A stretch of 64,000 bases of DNA from Streptomyces sp. NBC_01408. Its GTDB lineage: Bacteria; Actinomycetota; Actinomycetes; Streptomycetales; Streptomycetaceae. Within the stretch, counting starts at the first letter, position 1. Each line of letters starts with the position of its first letter. Under the pieces are notes generated by a model. The model saw nothing but the letters and a program-made list of their open reading frames with translations, was not told the DNA's origin and made no database searches. Position numbers and translations under genes: made by a program. Of this stretch, positions 8,571 through 17,117 are shown piece by piece. The stretch spans positions 4,805,501-4,869,500 of the forward strand of contig NZ_JAPEPJ010000001.1 of assembly GCF_026340255.1 (NCBI RefSeq), given 5' to 3'.

Positions 8571-9349
8571 CCGCCTCGGTCACCGCCCCGATCGCGGTCT
8601 CCCCCCTCCTCACCCGGCTCGCCGCCGAGCGGGCCACCGGCGCCCTGCTCCGCGACCGCGGCACCCTCTTCCTCGAGGACGGCCGCATCGTGCACGCCGA
8701 GAGCCCTGCCACCCCCGGCCTCGACGTGCTCCTCACCACCGGCGGCGGCCTCGCCCCCGAACGCTGGCGCGAGGCCGTGGACCGGGCCGGCGCCCGCCGC
8801 CAGGTCGCCCGCTTCCTCGTGGACAGCGGCGGGCTCGCGGGCGGGGAACTGGAGATCTGCCATCTCGCCGCGATCTTCGACGCCGCGTTCTTCGCCCTCT
8901 CCCCGGGCAGCGGGCCCTCCCGGTTCCGCCGCGGGGCCACCCACTGGATCGGCTCCGTCCGCTCGGTCCCGGCCGCCGCCGTCGAGCGCGAGACCCGGCG
9001 CCGCCGCGAGCTGCTCGACGCCGTCTGGCCGTACCCGCTGCTGGACACCGCCCCGGTCGTACCCCGGGCCGCCGCTCCCGGTCAGACCGTCACCGTCCGC
9101 CAGCGGCTGCTGCTGGACCGGGCGGACGGCGTACGCACCCCCGCTGACCTCGCCTGGCTGCTGGGCAGGCCCGCCTTCCACACCCTGCTCGACGTACGGC
9201 GCCTCGCGGCGGCCGGACTGGTCGAGACCCCGCACGCGCCGGCCCCGGTGCCGGACGCGCATCCCCTGCCCGACTGGATGACCCAGGCCCAATCCCCGGA
9301 CGTGGCGCTGCTCCGCCGGTTACGCGACGCACTGGAGGCAAGCCTGTGA
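8567..9349 (+). CDS. DUF4388-like protein with C-terminal winged-helix-like region; TTA codon (cassette gene 2)
   Basis: 260 aa. The N-terminal part (about 10-50) has a DUF4388/PatA-like pattern: RATGALLRDRGTLFLEDG followed by RIVHAES. The C-terminal part (about 165-220) looks like a winged helix (LDRADGVRTPADLAWLLG, then a second helix LLDVRRLAAAGLVET), so it may be a regulator or an adaptor. It overlaps gene 1 by 4 bases, and the next frame also has a GTGA overlap at its stop. Codon 252 is TTA (9320-9322), the rare bldA-dependent leucine codon, so full-length protein should appear only when the bldA tRNA is present. Confidence 0.65.
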   Translation: MTASVTAPIAVSPLLTRLAAERATGALLRDRGTLFLEDGRIVHAESPATPGLDVLLTTGGGLAPERWREAVDRAGARRQVARFLVDSGGLAGGELEICHLAAIFDAAFFALSPGSGPSRFRRGATHWIGSVRSVPAAAVERETRRRRELLDAVWPYPLLDTAPVVPRAAAPGQTVTVRQRLLLDRADGVRTPADLAWLLGRPAFHTLLDVRRLAAAGLVETPHAPAPVPDAHPLPDWMTQAQSPDVALLRRLRDALEASL

Positions 9350-9420
9350 GGCTCCCGCTGCGACCGGCCCTGCGCGCCGACCGCTCCGAGCGGAGGCCGC
9401 CCGAGAGGAGAAAGGCCGAC

Positions 9421-9840
9421 ATGAGTACGGTGCCCGCCGAAGCGGAAGCCGAGATACTTGCCGAGCTCCGCAGGCTGCGGGCCCGCGTACCGCAACTCAC
9501 CGGCGCCCTCGCCGCCAGCGCGGACGGCCTGGTGCTCGCCCAGGACAGCGCCGCCACCGAGTCCGAGTCCGTCGCGGCGCTGACCGCGGCCGCGCTCGCG
9601 GTGGCCCAGCGGCTCAGCGACAGCACCGGCCAGGGCGGATTCCGCGAACTGCTGGTGCGCGGCGAGCACGGCTACGTGGCCACGTATGCGGCGGGCGAGG
9701 CGGCCGTCCTCACCCTGATCGCGGAGCCCCGCCTCAACGTGGGGCGCCTCCACCTGGAGGCCAGGCGCTCCAGCCTGCGCATAGCCGAACTCATCGACCA
9801 CACCCTCGGACGGCGCGGTCCCGCCGCGCCCCCGGGGTGA
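9421..9840 (+). CDS. Roadblock/LC7 domain protein (cassette gene 3)
   Basis: A 139-aa protein with the clearest roadblock/LC7 pattern of the cassette: helix EILAELRRLRARVPQLTG, strand ALAASADGLVLAQD, helix AALAVAQRL, then strands around FRELLVRGEHGYVATYAAG and AVLTLIAEP. In known systems such proteins pair with Ras-like GTPases. ATG 9421 has AGGAGAAAGG upstream. A GTG at 9346 overlapping the previous stop is in frame but would add a basic, unconserved tail. No GTPase gene lies nearby. Confidence 0.72.
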   Translation: MSTVPAEAEAEILAELRRLRARVPQLTGALAASADGLVLAQDSAATESESVAALTAAALAVAQRLSDSTGQGGFRELLVRGEHGYVATYAAGEAAVLTLIAEPRLNVGRLHLEARRSSLRIAELIDHTLGRRGPAAPPG

Positions 9841-9871
9841 TCCGGACCGAACCCACTCCACGAACCGACCG

Positions 9872-9903
9872 GATCCGGAACCACCAAGATCCGGAACCAC
9901 CAC
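9872..9903. repeat. 16-bp tandem repeat between cassette genes 3 and 4
   Basis: Two adjacent copies of GATCCGGAACCACCAA (last base differs in copy 2) lie in the 89-base gap before cassette gene 4. Role unknown. Confidence 0.6.
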
Positions 9904-9929
9904 AGAGAACAGAGAAAGAGGTAACACCC

Positions 9930-10304
9930 ATGGTCAACGTCGACACCGCGCTCAAGGAAGCCACGACGACCATCGAGGGCGCGCTCGGCGCAGCCCTGGT
10001 CGACTACGGCAGCGGCATGGCCCTCGGCACCATCGGGGGCGGCAAGGACCTCGACCTCGCGGTCGCGGCCGCGGGCAACACCGACGTGGTGCGCGCCAAG
10101 GTCCGCACGATGGAGATGCTCGGGCTGAACGACGAGATCGAGGACATCCTGATCACCCTCGGCAGCCAGTACCACCTGATCCGGCTCCTGAAGGGCCGGG
10201 GCGCCACCGGCTTCTTCCTCTACCTGGCCCTCGACAAGGGCCGCGCGAACCTCGCGATGGCCCGCCACCAGCTGAAGAAGATCGAGAACGAGCTGGAGGT
10301 CTGA
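9930..10304 (+). CDS. Roadblock/LC7-like small protein (cassette gene 4)
   Basis: A 124-aa paralogue of cassette gene 1: GAALVDYGSGMALGT, IEDILITLGSQYHLIRLL and NLAMARHQLKKIENELE align in order with that protein. The ATG is preceded by an AAAGAGG Shine-Dalgarno site and by a tandem repeat in the gap. A hairpin 48 bases after the stop closes the cassette. Two related outer proteins flank a DUF4388-like protein and a typical roadblock protein, which suggests a multiprotein scaffold. The function is not known. Confidence 0.72.
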   Translation: MVNVDTALKEATTTIEGALGAALVDYGSGMALGTIGGGKDLDLAVAAAGNTDVVRAKVRTMEMLGLNDEIEDILITLGSQYHLIRLLKGRGATGFFLYLALDKGRANLAMARHQLKKIENELEV

Positions 10305-10351
10305 TCCGGGTCCCCCGCTCGCCTGACCGCGTCCGACCGTATCGTCCGGGT

Positions 10352-10381
10352 GGCGGGCGGCTGAAATCTTTGCCGTCCGCC
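10352..10381 (+). terminator. Hairpin terminator after the roadblock cassette
   Basis: Ten-base arms (10352-10361 and 10372-10381) with one G-T wobble and a 10-base AT-rich loop. Confidence 0.6.
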
Positions 10382-10438
10382 CCGGCGATCAGTCAGGGTA
10401 TGACCGAGATAGGGGGATTTTATGAATCTGTTACAGAG

Positions 10439-10460
10439 TAGGATGCTGTCATCAGCTGAT
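10439..10460 (+). promoter_or_regulatory. Candidate -10 box and palindrome in an AT-rich leader
   Basis: Bases about 10405-10490 are strikingly AT-rich for this chromosome. They hold TAGGAT (10439-10444), which fits the Streptomyces -10 consensus, and a perfect palindrome ATCAGCTGAT (10451-10460), 39 bases before the glycosyltransferase start codon. No clear -35 box was found. Confidence 0.4.
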
Positions 10461-10498
10461 CATCGATAAAGCATAAAACGCTGGAGAATCCGCCACCC

Positions 10499-13400
10499 AT
10501 GCCCCCGCGCCTGAGCATCGTCGTCCCCGTCTACAACGTCGAGCTCTATCTCGACGAGTGCCTGGAATCCATTGCCGCTCAGACCTTCGAAGACTTCGAG
10601 GTCATCCTCGTGGACGACGGTTCCACGGACACCAGCGCCGTCATAGCCAAGGCGTTCGCCGCGCGGGACAAGCGCTTCCGGGTCGTCATGCAGGAGAACG
10701 CCGGCCTCGGCGCCGCCCGCAACGTGGGCGCCCGGCACGCCGACAAGGACAGCGAGTACCTGGCCTTCGTCGACAGTGACGACACCATGCCGACCTACGC
10801 CTACCAGCGGCTCATCGATGCCCTCGACGAGACGGGCTCGGACTTCGCCGGCGGCAACGTGAAGCGCTTCCGCTCCGTCGGCATGCAGCAGTCCTGGGGC
10901 CACCGGGCGGCCTTCGCCAAGACCCAGTTGAAGACCCACATCTCCAAGTTCCCGGCGCTGGTCACCGACCGCACCGCGTGGAACAAGGTCTACCGGCGCA
11001 GCTTCTGGGACGCGCACGGCTTCCAGTACCCCGAGGGCATCCTCTACGAGGACGCCCCCGTCAGCATCCCGGCGCACTACTTCGCCACCAGCGTCGACAT
11101 CATCAGCGACTGCGTGTACCACTGGCGCGTCCGCGAGACCGGCGAGCGCTCCATCACCCAGCGCTCCACCGACCCGGTCTCCCTCATCGACCGCGTGCAG
11201 TCGGTACGCCTGGTCCGCGAGTCCCTCAAGGCCAAGCAGGGCGCCAAGTACGAGCGTTACCTCCGCGACTACGACTACAACGTGCTGAGCGAGGAACTCC
11301 CGCTCCTCTACAAGTACGTCGGTGAGGGCGGCCCCGACTTCCGCGCCGCGTTCGTCGAGCACGTCGGCGGCCTCGTCCGCGAGATCGGCACCGGTCCCTG
11401 GTCCGACCTGACCGTCGCCGACCGCCTCAAGGCGTACCTGGCCCGCGAAGGCCGCGTCGAGGACTTCATCGCCCTCCAGGACCACCAGCGCGACTACCAC
11501 TACAGCGTGCCCGTCAAGGGACTCGCCCGCCCGCAGGCGGACTACCCCTTCCTGCACGGCCGTCCGCCGGTCCCCGCCAAGATCCTCACCCTCGGCCCGC
11601 GCGAGCGCCGCGTCGTCAGCCGCCTGGAGCAGGCGGCCTGGGCCGACGGCAAGCTCCTCCTGCGCGGCTACGCAGTGCCCGGCCACCTCGGCGCGGAGAG
11701 CCGCCTCGGCTCGCGCAAGATGCTCGTCTTCCGCGAGGGCGGCAAGCGCCGCCGCTCCGTCGTCAGCGCCCGTACGGTCGCCTCCCCGATGGCCACCGTC
11801 AACGCCCCGCACCTCGCCCTGAAGCACGCCAACTGGGCCGGCTTCACCGCCGTCGTAGACCCCTCGATCTTCCAGTCGGGCGGCACCTGGCGCGAGGGGA
11901 TATGGACCACCTCCATCGCCGTCACCGGTGCCGGCGGCCTGCACCGGGCCCGCCTCAAGGGCGGCGAGCACGACACCGGCCAGAACCCGCCCCCGCACTG
12001 GGTGGCCCCCGACGTCCGCATCCTGCCGACCGTGTCCGGCGCCCTCACCATCCAGGTGGAGCTCGTCCGCGCCCGGGCCCTGGACGTCCGCAAGGCCGGC
12101 GACGACGCCGTCGAGCTGAGCGGTGAACTCGCCGCCGAGATCGGCACCGAAGCGACCCTGCAGGCCGTCCACGTCTCCACCGGCACCGTCCTCACCGTCC
12201 CGGTGAAGACCGGCCCGGCCGGCACCGGCGGCCGGACCCCGTTCACCGCCCGCGTGCCGCTGGCCGAGCTGGCCGCCGTACCGGACGCCGAGAGCGAGCC
12301 CGGCGAGTGGACCCCCGAGCCCTGGAGCCTGTCCGTGCTCGGCGCCGACGGCACCGAGCACCGGCTGGTCTACGACGAGCGCGGCGGTTTCACCGGCCTG
12401 GTCCTGCCCCTGCCCGGGGCCGACGCCGGCCGCACCCTCTTCGCCAAGCGCGGCAACACCGGACACCTGACCCTCTCCGTGCAGCCCTCGCCGCCGCTGG
12501 TCGACTCCGTCGAGTCCGAGGCCGGCGCCGTGACCCTGCGGGGCCGCTTCGTCGCGCCCACCGACGAGCCGTACGAACTCGTCCTGCACAACGCGCACGG
12601 AGTCGAGTTCAGCTACCCGGTCACCCGTGACGGGGAGGCCTTCACGGCCACCTTCGAGCCGGTGCTCCCCGAGGCCTACGCCGGCCGCACCACGCTCCCC
12701 GAGGGCCGCTGGTGGCCCACGCTGCGCCCGGCCGCCCAGGGCGGAACCACCGCCGGCCTGCTCGGCGTCGACCGCGGCGCCCCCGTGCAGATGGGCCCGG
12801 GCCTGCTCTTCGCCGGCCCCCACCCCTTCACCGCGCACGGCCGCCGGATGCGCGTCGAGGCGCGCTTCTACGACCGCACGGTCCTGGTCTCCGACCCGCT
12901 GCTCAGCCCGCACGACCGTTCCAACCACGCCCAGCGCGTGGCCCGTTTCGAGACCTACCCGGCGCAGCGCGCCCTGCCGGTCAAGGACATCGTCGTCTAC
13001 GACACCTTCCAGGGGAACGGCGCCGGAGACTCGCCGCGCGCCATCCACGAGGAGCTGCTGCGCCGCGGGGAGAAGCTGGAGCACATCTGGCTGGTCCGCG
13101 ACGGCCGCGCCGAGGTGCCGGCAACCGCCCGCGCCGTGCAGTACGACAGCGTGGAGTCCTGGGACGTCCTGGCCCGCGCCCGCTACTACGTGGTCAACTC
13201 CAACGTGCCGCGGAACTTCCTCCGCCGCCCCGGCCAGACCGTCGTCCAGACCTGGCACGGGACGCCGATCAAGCAGATCGGCCACGACTTCGTCCACGAC
13301 TACTACACCAGCCCCGAGGTGCTGGAGGGGCTGGAGCACGACAGCGCCCAGTGGACCCTGCTCGCCTCCCCGAGCTCGTACGCCACGCCCGTCCTCAAGC

Positions 13401-14080
13401 GCGCCCTCGGCTACCAGGGCGAGGTCGTCGAGTCCGGCGCCCCCCGCGCGGACGCGCTCGTACGGCCCGACGCGCAGCGGATCGCGGAGGTCCGGCGCCG
13501 GCTCGGCCTGCCCGAGGGCAAGAAGGTCGTCCTCTACATGCCCACGTGGCGGGAGAACTGCGAGGGCTGGTCCGGCGGCTACAAGCTCGACCTGCGGATC
13601 GACCTCGACCAGGCCCGCCGCGAGCTCGGCGAGGACCACGTCCTGCTGATCCGCGGCCACCACAACGTGGGCGAGCAGGTCCGCGAGGGGGTCCGCGACG
13701 GCTTCGTCGTCGACGTCTCGCGCTGGCCCGACGCCACGGACCTGCTGCTGGTCGCCGACGTGCTGATCTCGGACTACTCCTCCGCGATCTTCGACTTCGC
13801 CCTCACCGACCGGCCGATCCTGCTCTTCACGTACGACCTCCAGCACTACCGAGGCACGCTGCGCGGCTTCAACTTCGACCTGGAGGAGAAGGCGCCCGGC
13901 CCGCTGCTCGCGGACTCGGCGAGCCTGATCGAGGCCGTCCGCGACGCGGACGCGGTCGGTGAGCAGTACGCCGAGGCGCGGGCGGCGTTCCGCGCCGAGT
14001 TCTGCGACCTGGACGACGGCGAAGCCACCAAGCGGGTCGTCGACCGGATGCTCGGAGTGACCGGGACGCCCGCGAGCTAA
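10499..14080 (+). CDS. GT2 glycosyltransferase fused to CDP-glycerol glycerophosphotransferase (teichoic-acid-type polymer synthesis)
   Basis: A 1193-aa cytoplasmic enzyme. Residues about 1-330 form a family-2 glycosyltransferase (SIVVPVYNVELYLDECL, VDDGSTDTS and the metal-binding FVDSDDTMP). A middle region of about 450 residues has no clear family. The C-terminal 380 residues are a TagF/TarF-like glycerophosphotransferase: QTWHGTPIKQIGHD near 915, LYMPTWRE, RGHHNV, and DYSSAIFDFALT near 1091. Such fusions build poly(glycerol phosphate)- or glycosyl-containing wall teichoic acids. ATG 10499 has GGAG about 14 bases upstream. It is monocistronic, with an AT-rich promoter region ahead and a perfect 18-bp terminator behind. 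Exact polymer and sugar are unknown. Confidence 0.88.
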   Translation: MPPRLSIVVPVYNVELYLDECLESIAAQTFEDFEVILVDDGSTDTSAVIAKAFAARDKRFRVVMQENAGLGAARNVGARHADKDSEYLAFVDSDDTMPTYAYQRLIDALDETGSDFAGGNVKRFRSVGMQQSWGHRAAFAKTQLKTHISKFPALVTDRTAWNKVYRRSFWDAHGFQYPEGILYEDAPVSIPAHYFATSVDIISDCVYHWRVRETGERSITQRSTDPVSLIDRVQSVRLVRESLKAKQGAKYERYLRDYDYNVLSEELPLLYKYVGEGGPDFRAAFVEHVGGLVREIGTGPWSDLTVADRLKAYLAREGRVEDFIALQDHQRDYHYSVPVKGLARPQADYPFLHGRPPVPAKILTLGPRERRVVSRLEQAAWADGKLLLRGYAVPGHLGAESRLGSRKMLVFREGGKRRRSVVSARTVASPMATVNAPHLALKHANWAGFTAVVDPSIFQSGGTWREGIWTTSIAVTGAGGLHRARLKGGEHDTGQNPPPHWVAPDVRILPTVSGALTIQVELVRARALDVRKAGDDAVELSGELAAEIGTEATLQAVHVSTGTVLTVPVKTGPAGTGGRTPFTARVPLAELAAVPDAESEPGEWTPEPWSLSVLGADGTEHRLVYDERGGFTGLVLPLPGADAGRTLFAKRGNTGHLTLSVQPSPPLVDSVESEAGAVTLRGRFVAPTDEPYELVLHNAHGVEFSYPVTRDGEAFTATFEPVLPEAYAGRTTLPEGRWWPTLRPAAQGGTTAGLLGVDRGAPVQMGPGLLFAGPHPFTAHGRRMRVEARFYDRTVLVSDPLLSPHDRSNHAQRVARFETYPAQRALPVKDIVVYDTFQGNGAGDSPRAIHEELLRRGEKLEHIWLVRDGRAEVPATARAVQYDSVESWDVLARARYYVVNSNVPRNFLRRPGQTVVQTWHGTPIKQIGHDFVHDYYTSPEVLEGLEHDSAQWTLLASPSSYATPVLKRALGYQGEVVESGAPRADALVRPDAQRIAEVRRRLGLPEGKKVVLYMPTWRENCEGWSGGYKLDLRIDLDQARRELGEDHVLLIRGHHNVGEQVREGVRDGFVVDVSRWPDATDLLLVADVLISDYSSAIFDFALTDRPILLFTYDLQHYRGTLRGFNFDLEEKAPGPLLADSASLIEAVRDADAVGEQYAEARAAFRAEFCDLDDGEATKRVVDRMLGVTGTPAS

Positions 14081-14107
14081 CCCGTACGAGCGAATTCCAG
14101 GCGGGAC

Positions 14108-14157
14108 ACAGACCGGCCCCGGGCCACCGATGAATTTCGGGCCCGGGGCCGGTCTGT
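14108..14157. terminator. Strong terminator, perfect 18-bp stem
   Basis: Arms 14108-14125 and 14140-14157 pair perfectly around a 14-base loop, just after the glycerophosphotransferase gene and 39 bases before the VOC gene. Confidence 0.82.
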
Positions 14158-14196
14158 ATGTGAGGGACGTACCCGCACACCCGCCTGGAGGCAGTC

Positions 14197-14682
14197 ATGA
14201 GCGCCAACGGATTCACCACGTGCCTGTGGTTCGACGGACAGGCGGAAGCCGCCGCCGACTACTACCTGTCCGTCTTCAAGGACGGCAAGCTCGGCCGGCT
14301 CGCCCGCTACCCCGAGGGGACCGGGCAGGCCGGAGAGGTGATGACCGTCGAGTTCGAGATCAACGGGCAGCAGTTCCTCGGCCTCAACGGCGGACCGCAG
14401 TTCACCTTCTCCGAGGCGGTCTCCTTCATGATCCACTGCGACGAGGAGAGCGAGTCGGACTACTACTACGACACGCTGACGAAGGACGGAGGACAGGAAT
14501 CCGCCTGCGGCTGGGTCAAGGACAAGTTCGGGGTGTCCTGGCAGGTCATCCCGCCCGGCGCCATCGAGGTGCTCACCGACGCGGACCCGGGGCGGGCGGC
14601 ACGGGCCACCGCCGCCATGATGAAGATGAAGAAGCTCGACGTGGCGGAGCTGCGCAGGGCGGCCGACGACGTCCCGGCTTAG
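14197..14682 (+). CDS. VOC family protein (PhnB/glyoxalase-like)
   Basis: A 161-aa vicinal-oxygen-chelate fold protein of the PhnB/3-demethylubiquinone-methyltransferase-like type: TTCLWFDGQAEAAADYYLSV at the N terminus, FLGLNGGPQFTFSEAVSF in the middle and GWVKDKFGVSWQVIPP near the end. Members of this subgroup bind metal or small molecules; no specific reaction can be assigned. The ATG has TGGAGG 5 bases upstream. The stop overlaps the stop of the convergent sirtuin gene. Confidence 0.88.
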   Translation: MSANGFTTCLWFDGQAEAAADYYLSVFKDGKLGRLARYPEGTGQAGEVMTVEFEINGQQFLGLNGGPQFTFSEAVSFMIHCDEESESDYYYDTLTKDGGQESACGWVKDKFGVSWQVIPPGAIEVLTDADPGRAARATAAMMKMKKLDVAELRRAADDVPA

Positions 14683-15407
14683 GGGGCGGCGATCCGGGCC
14701 AGCAGCGCCGGCAGGGCGGTCCCGATCGGCTCGCGCACGACCTCGTCGGCGAGCGGGTCGTACGGGGTCTCCTGCGCGTTCACGATGATCAGCCGGGCCC
14801 CGGCCTCCGCGGCCATGGCGGCCAGCGAGGCCGCGGGCTGCACCTGGAGGGTCGAGCCGACGGCGATGAAGACGTGGCAGCCCTTGGCCACGGCCATCGC
14901 CTGTCCCAGGACGACCGGGTCGAGCCGCTGGCCGAACATCACGGTCGCCGGCTTGAGGATCCCGCCGCACCGCAGGCAGGCGGGATCCGGCTCCCCGGCG
15001 GCGACCCGGGCCAGCGCCCCGTCCATGTCCGAGCGGGCGTGGCAGGCGGTGCACACCACCGACCGGGCGGTGCCGTGCAGCTCGAAAACCTTGCGCGCGG
15101 GCACGCCGGCGAGCTGGTGCAGCCCGTCCACGTTCTGCGTGATCACCCGCACCGGGGTGCCGCCGCGCTCCAGCTCGGCCACAGCCAGATGCGCGGCATT
15201 GGGCCGCGCCCCGAGGGCCCCGACCTCGGCCCGCATCAGCCAGGACCGGCGCCGGATCTCCGGATCGGCCATGTAGTACGCGTAGGTCACGAGCTTCTCG
15301 GCGTCGGGCTCCCGCCGCCACAGCCCTTGCGGACCCCGATAGTCCGGAATCCCCGAATCCGTGGACATCCCGGCCCCACTGAACACTGCGACGAGCGGCT
15401 TCCCCAT
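14679..15407 (-). CDS. Sir2-family NAD-dependent protein deacylase
   Basis: A 242-aa sirtuin that removes acyl groups from lysine using NAD. Visible features: NAD-binding GAGMSTDSGIPDYRG (11-25), QNVD (91-94), catalytic His111 in ELHGT, four zinc-binding cysteines (119, 122, 144, 147), and a late Rossmann segment GSTLQVQPA. The length is normal for bacterial CobB-like enzymes. It ends in a 4-base convergent overlap with the VOC gene. Substrates cannot be read from sequence. Confidence 0.93.
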   Translation of the reverse strand: MGKPLVAVFSGAGMSTDSGIPDYRGPQGLWRREPDAEKLVTYAYYMADPEIRRRSWLMRAEVGALGARPNAAHLAVAELERGGTPVRVITQNVDGLHQLAGVPARKVFELHGTARSVVCTACHARSDMDGALARVAAGEPDPACLRCGGILKPATVMFGQRLDPVVLGQAMAVAKGCHVFIAVGSTLQVQPAASLAAMAAEAGARLIIVNAQETPYDPLADEVVREPIGTALPALLARIAAP

Positions 15408-15567
15408 ATGCCGACCCTACGTACGCGCCCCCGGCGGCCGCGACCGGATTACATGGGCCCCGTCCGCTGCCCGGAGGGGCCTGTCTGCGGTGAATCCGGA
15501 CCTCCACTGGAGTGAGATCCGGGGCGCGTCCCTCCGGCGGGGGCGGTGGGAGGGTACAAACCGGTGC

Positions 15568-16047
15568 ATGAAGCTCATGCCGTACAGCCTCGGTGTCCTG
15601 CCGCTGACCCTGCTCGCGCTGCTCGCCCCGCCTTCCTCGGCCGTTCCGGCCGGGCCGGCGGCCCCGTCGGCCCCGGGTGCGGTCTCGCAGCGGCACTCGG
15701 CCGCCGAGATCAGCCGTTTCCTCGCCGCCTTCTACGGTGACCACGGCCCCTCCCCGTACGACCGCGAGAACCGGGTCTCGCAGGTGCTCAAGGAGAGGCA
15801 GGGCGTGAGCCCGGGGTCCGACGTCCTGCTGTGCGCGCAGAACAAACCGCGGGCCATCGGCGTCGGCCCGGTCACGGTGGCCCCGTCGGCCGGGGTCGGC
15901 TGGGCCACGGTCACCACCCACTGGGGCGCCGAGGTCGCGCCGGGAGCCGACGCCCGGGCCGAGGCCGAGGCCACCGACACCTTCACCGCCTACGTACGCC
16001 TGGACTCCCGGCCCATCCGGCTCGACGACGTGATCTGCGCGGGCTGA
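15568..16047 (+). CDS. Secreted hypothetical protein
   Basis: A 159-aa protein with an N-terminal signal peptide (hydrophobic SLGVLPLTLLALLAPPSSA) and a probable cleavage site near residues 22-26. The mature part has a conserved-looking helix AAEISRFLAAFYGDHG and a single distal CAQNKP cysteine plus a C-terminal cysteine that could form a disulfide. No family is recognised. ATG 15568 has GGGAGGG 13 bases upstream; an in-frame ATG three codons on is possible. Confidence 0.65.
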   Translation: MKLMPYSLGVLPLTLLALLAPPSSAVPAGPAAPSAPGAVSQRHSAAEISRFLAAFYGDHGPSPYDRENRVSQVLKERQGVSPGSDVLLCAQNKPRAIGVGPVTVAPSAGVGWATVTTHWGAEVAPGADARAEAEATDTFTAYVRLDSRPIRLDDVICAG

Positions 16048-16059
16048 CCGGCCGTTTCC

Positions 16060-16073
16060 GGACCGGCCGGTCC
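16060..16073. repeat. 14-bp perfect palindrome
   Basis: GGACCGGCCGGTCC lies in the 67-base gap between the secreted protein and the GNAT gene. It may be an operator or a weak terminator; nothing decides between them. Confidence 0.4.
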
Positions 16074-16114
16074 GGCCCCTGTGCGCCCCCTTCGTATCTG
16101 GTACAACACCGGAC

Positions 16115-17017
16115 ATGAGGGGATTCGAGATCACCGGCGCGAGCGGCGCCGACATGGAGACGATCCGTGCGTGGGCCGATGAGGAGGGATGGAATCCGGG
16201 GGACTCGGACCGCTTCGCCTTCGCGGTCGCCGATCCGGCGGGCTTCCTCGTCGGCAGACTCGACGGCGAACCGGTGGGCTGCATCTCCGCCGTGCGCTAC
16301 GGTCCCGGCTTCGGATTCATCGGCTTCTACATCACCCGCCCCGAGGTCCGAGGCCGGGGCTACGGGATCCGCTTGTGGCGGGCCGCGATGGAACGCCTCG
16401 ACGGGAGGCTGGTCGGTCTGGACGGGGTGGTCGCCCAGCAGGACAACTACCGGAAATCCGGATTCCGTTCGGCCTGGAACAACGTCCGTCACGAAGGCGT
16501 CCCCGAGGGTGTCGCCACCTCGCCCGGCGCGGCCACCTCCCCTGGCGCGGCCGGCGCCGAGGGCGGCGCGGGCACCACCGGGGCGGTCGAGGTGGTGGAC
16601 GCGGCCTCGCTGCCCTTCGGTCAACTCGCCGCCTACGACCGGCGGTTCTTCCCCGCGCCGCGCGACGCCTTCCTGTCCGCCTGGACCGGTCTGCCCGGCC
16701 GGACCGCCCTGGCCGCCGTCCGCGACGGCCAGCTCGAGGGGCTCGGGGTGATCCGCCCGTGCAGCGGCGCCTCCCGGATCGGCCCGCTGTACGCCTCCGG
16801 GCCGCGGATCGCTGCCGCCCTGCTGCGCGGGCTGGCGGGACACGCGCCGGGCGGCCTGGTGGCCGTGGACGTGCCCGACGCCAATCCGGAGGCCACCGCC
16901 CTGGTCGCCGGGCTGGGCCTCGTCCCGACCTTCGAGGCCGCCCGCATGTACACGGGCCCGGCTCCGGACCTCGACCTGGCCGGCCTGTACGGGGTCACCA
17001 GCCTCGAACTCGGCTGA
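16115..17017 (+). CDS. GNAT family N-acetyltransferase (two-domain)
   Basis: A 300-aa protein. The N-terminal GNAT domain carries the acetyl-CoA-binding motif RPEVRGRGYGIRLWRAAMER at about 71-90, preceded by FGFIGFYIT. The C-terminal half (about 155-300) resembles the second domain seen in double-domain GNATs of the Acetyltransf_18 type. An Ala/Gly-rich linker with the near-repeat ATSPGA joins the halves. The substrate is unknown. It converges on the subtilisin-inhibitor gene, with a strong bidirectional hairpin between. Confidence 0.88.
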   Translation: MRGFEITGASGADMETIRAWADEEGWNPGDSDRFAFAVADPAGFLVGRLDGEPVGCISAVRYGPGFGFIGFYITRPEVRGRGYGIRLWRAAMERLDGRLVGLDGVVAQQDNYRKSGFRSAWNNVRHEGVPEGVATSPGAATSPGAAGAEGGAGTTGAVEVVDAASLPFGQLAAYDRRFFPAPRDAFLSAWTGLPGRTALAAVRDGQLEGLGVIRPCSGASRIGPLYASGPRIAAALLRGLAGHAPGGLVAVDVPDANPEATALVAGLGLVPTFEAARMYTGPAPDLDLAGLYGVTSLELG

Positions 17018-17056
17018 CAGGCGGTCGGGCTGACGGGCTGACGGGCGGACGCCGGT

Positions 17057-17093
17057 GGGGCCGGACAGCGACCCCACACCGCTGTCCGGCCCC
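17057..17093. terminator. Bidirectional terminator between GNAT and subtilisin inhibitor genes
   Basis: Perfect 13-bp stem (17057-17069 with 17081-17093) and an 11-base loop, placed between two convergent genes. Confidence 0.8.
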
Positions 17094-17117
17094 GAGGGGG
17101 CGCCATATGGCGCCGGG

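Noticed and set aside
8567..10304. A conservon (cvn) locus
   Set aside because: Roadblock-like proteins are present, but there is no sensor kinase, DUF742 protein or GTPase.
10460..13846. 1128-aa open frame on the minus strand
   Set aside because: Antisense to the glycosyltransferase/glycerophosphotransferase gene, with low-complexity Gly/Val/Asp composition and no motifs.
15408..15567. Longer N terminus for the secreted protein (frame open from 15361)
   Set aside because: The signal peptide and Shine-Dalgarno site place the start at 15568; the upstream part overlaps the sirtuin gene's 5' end.
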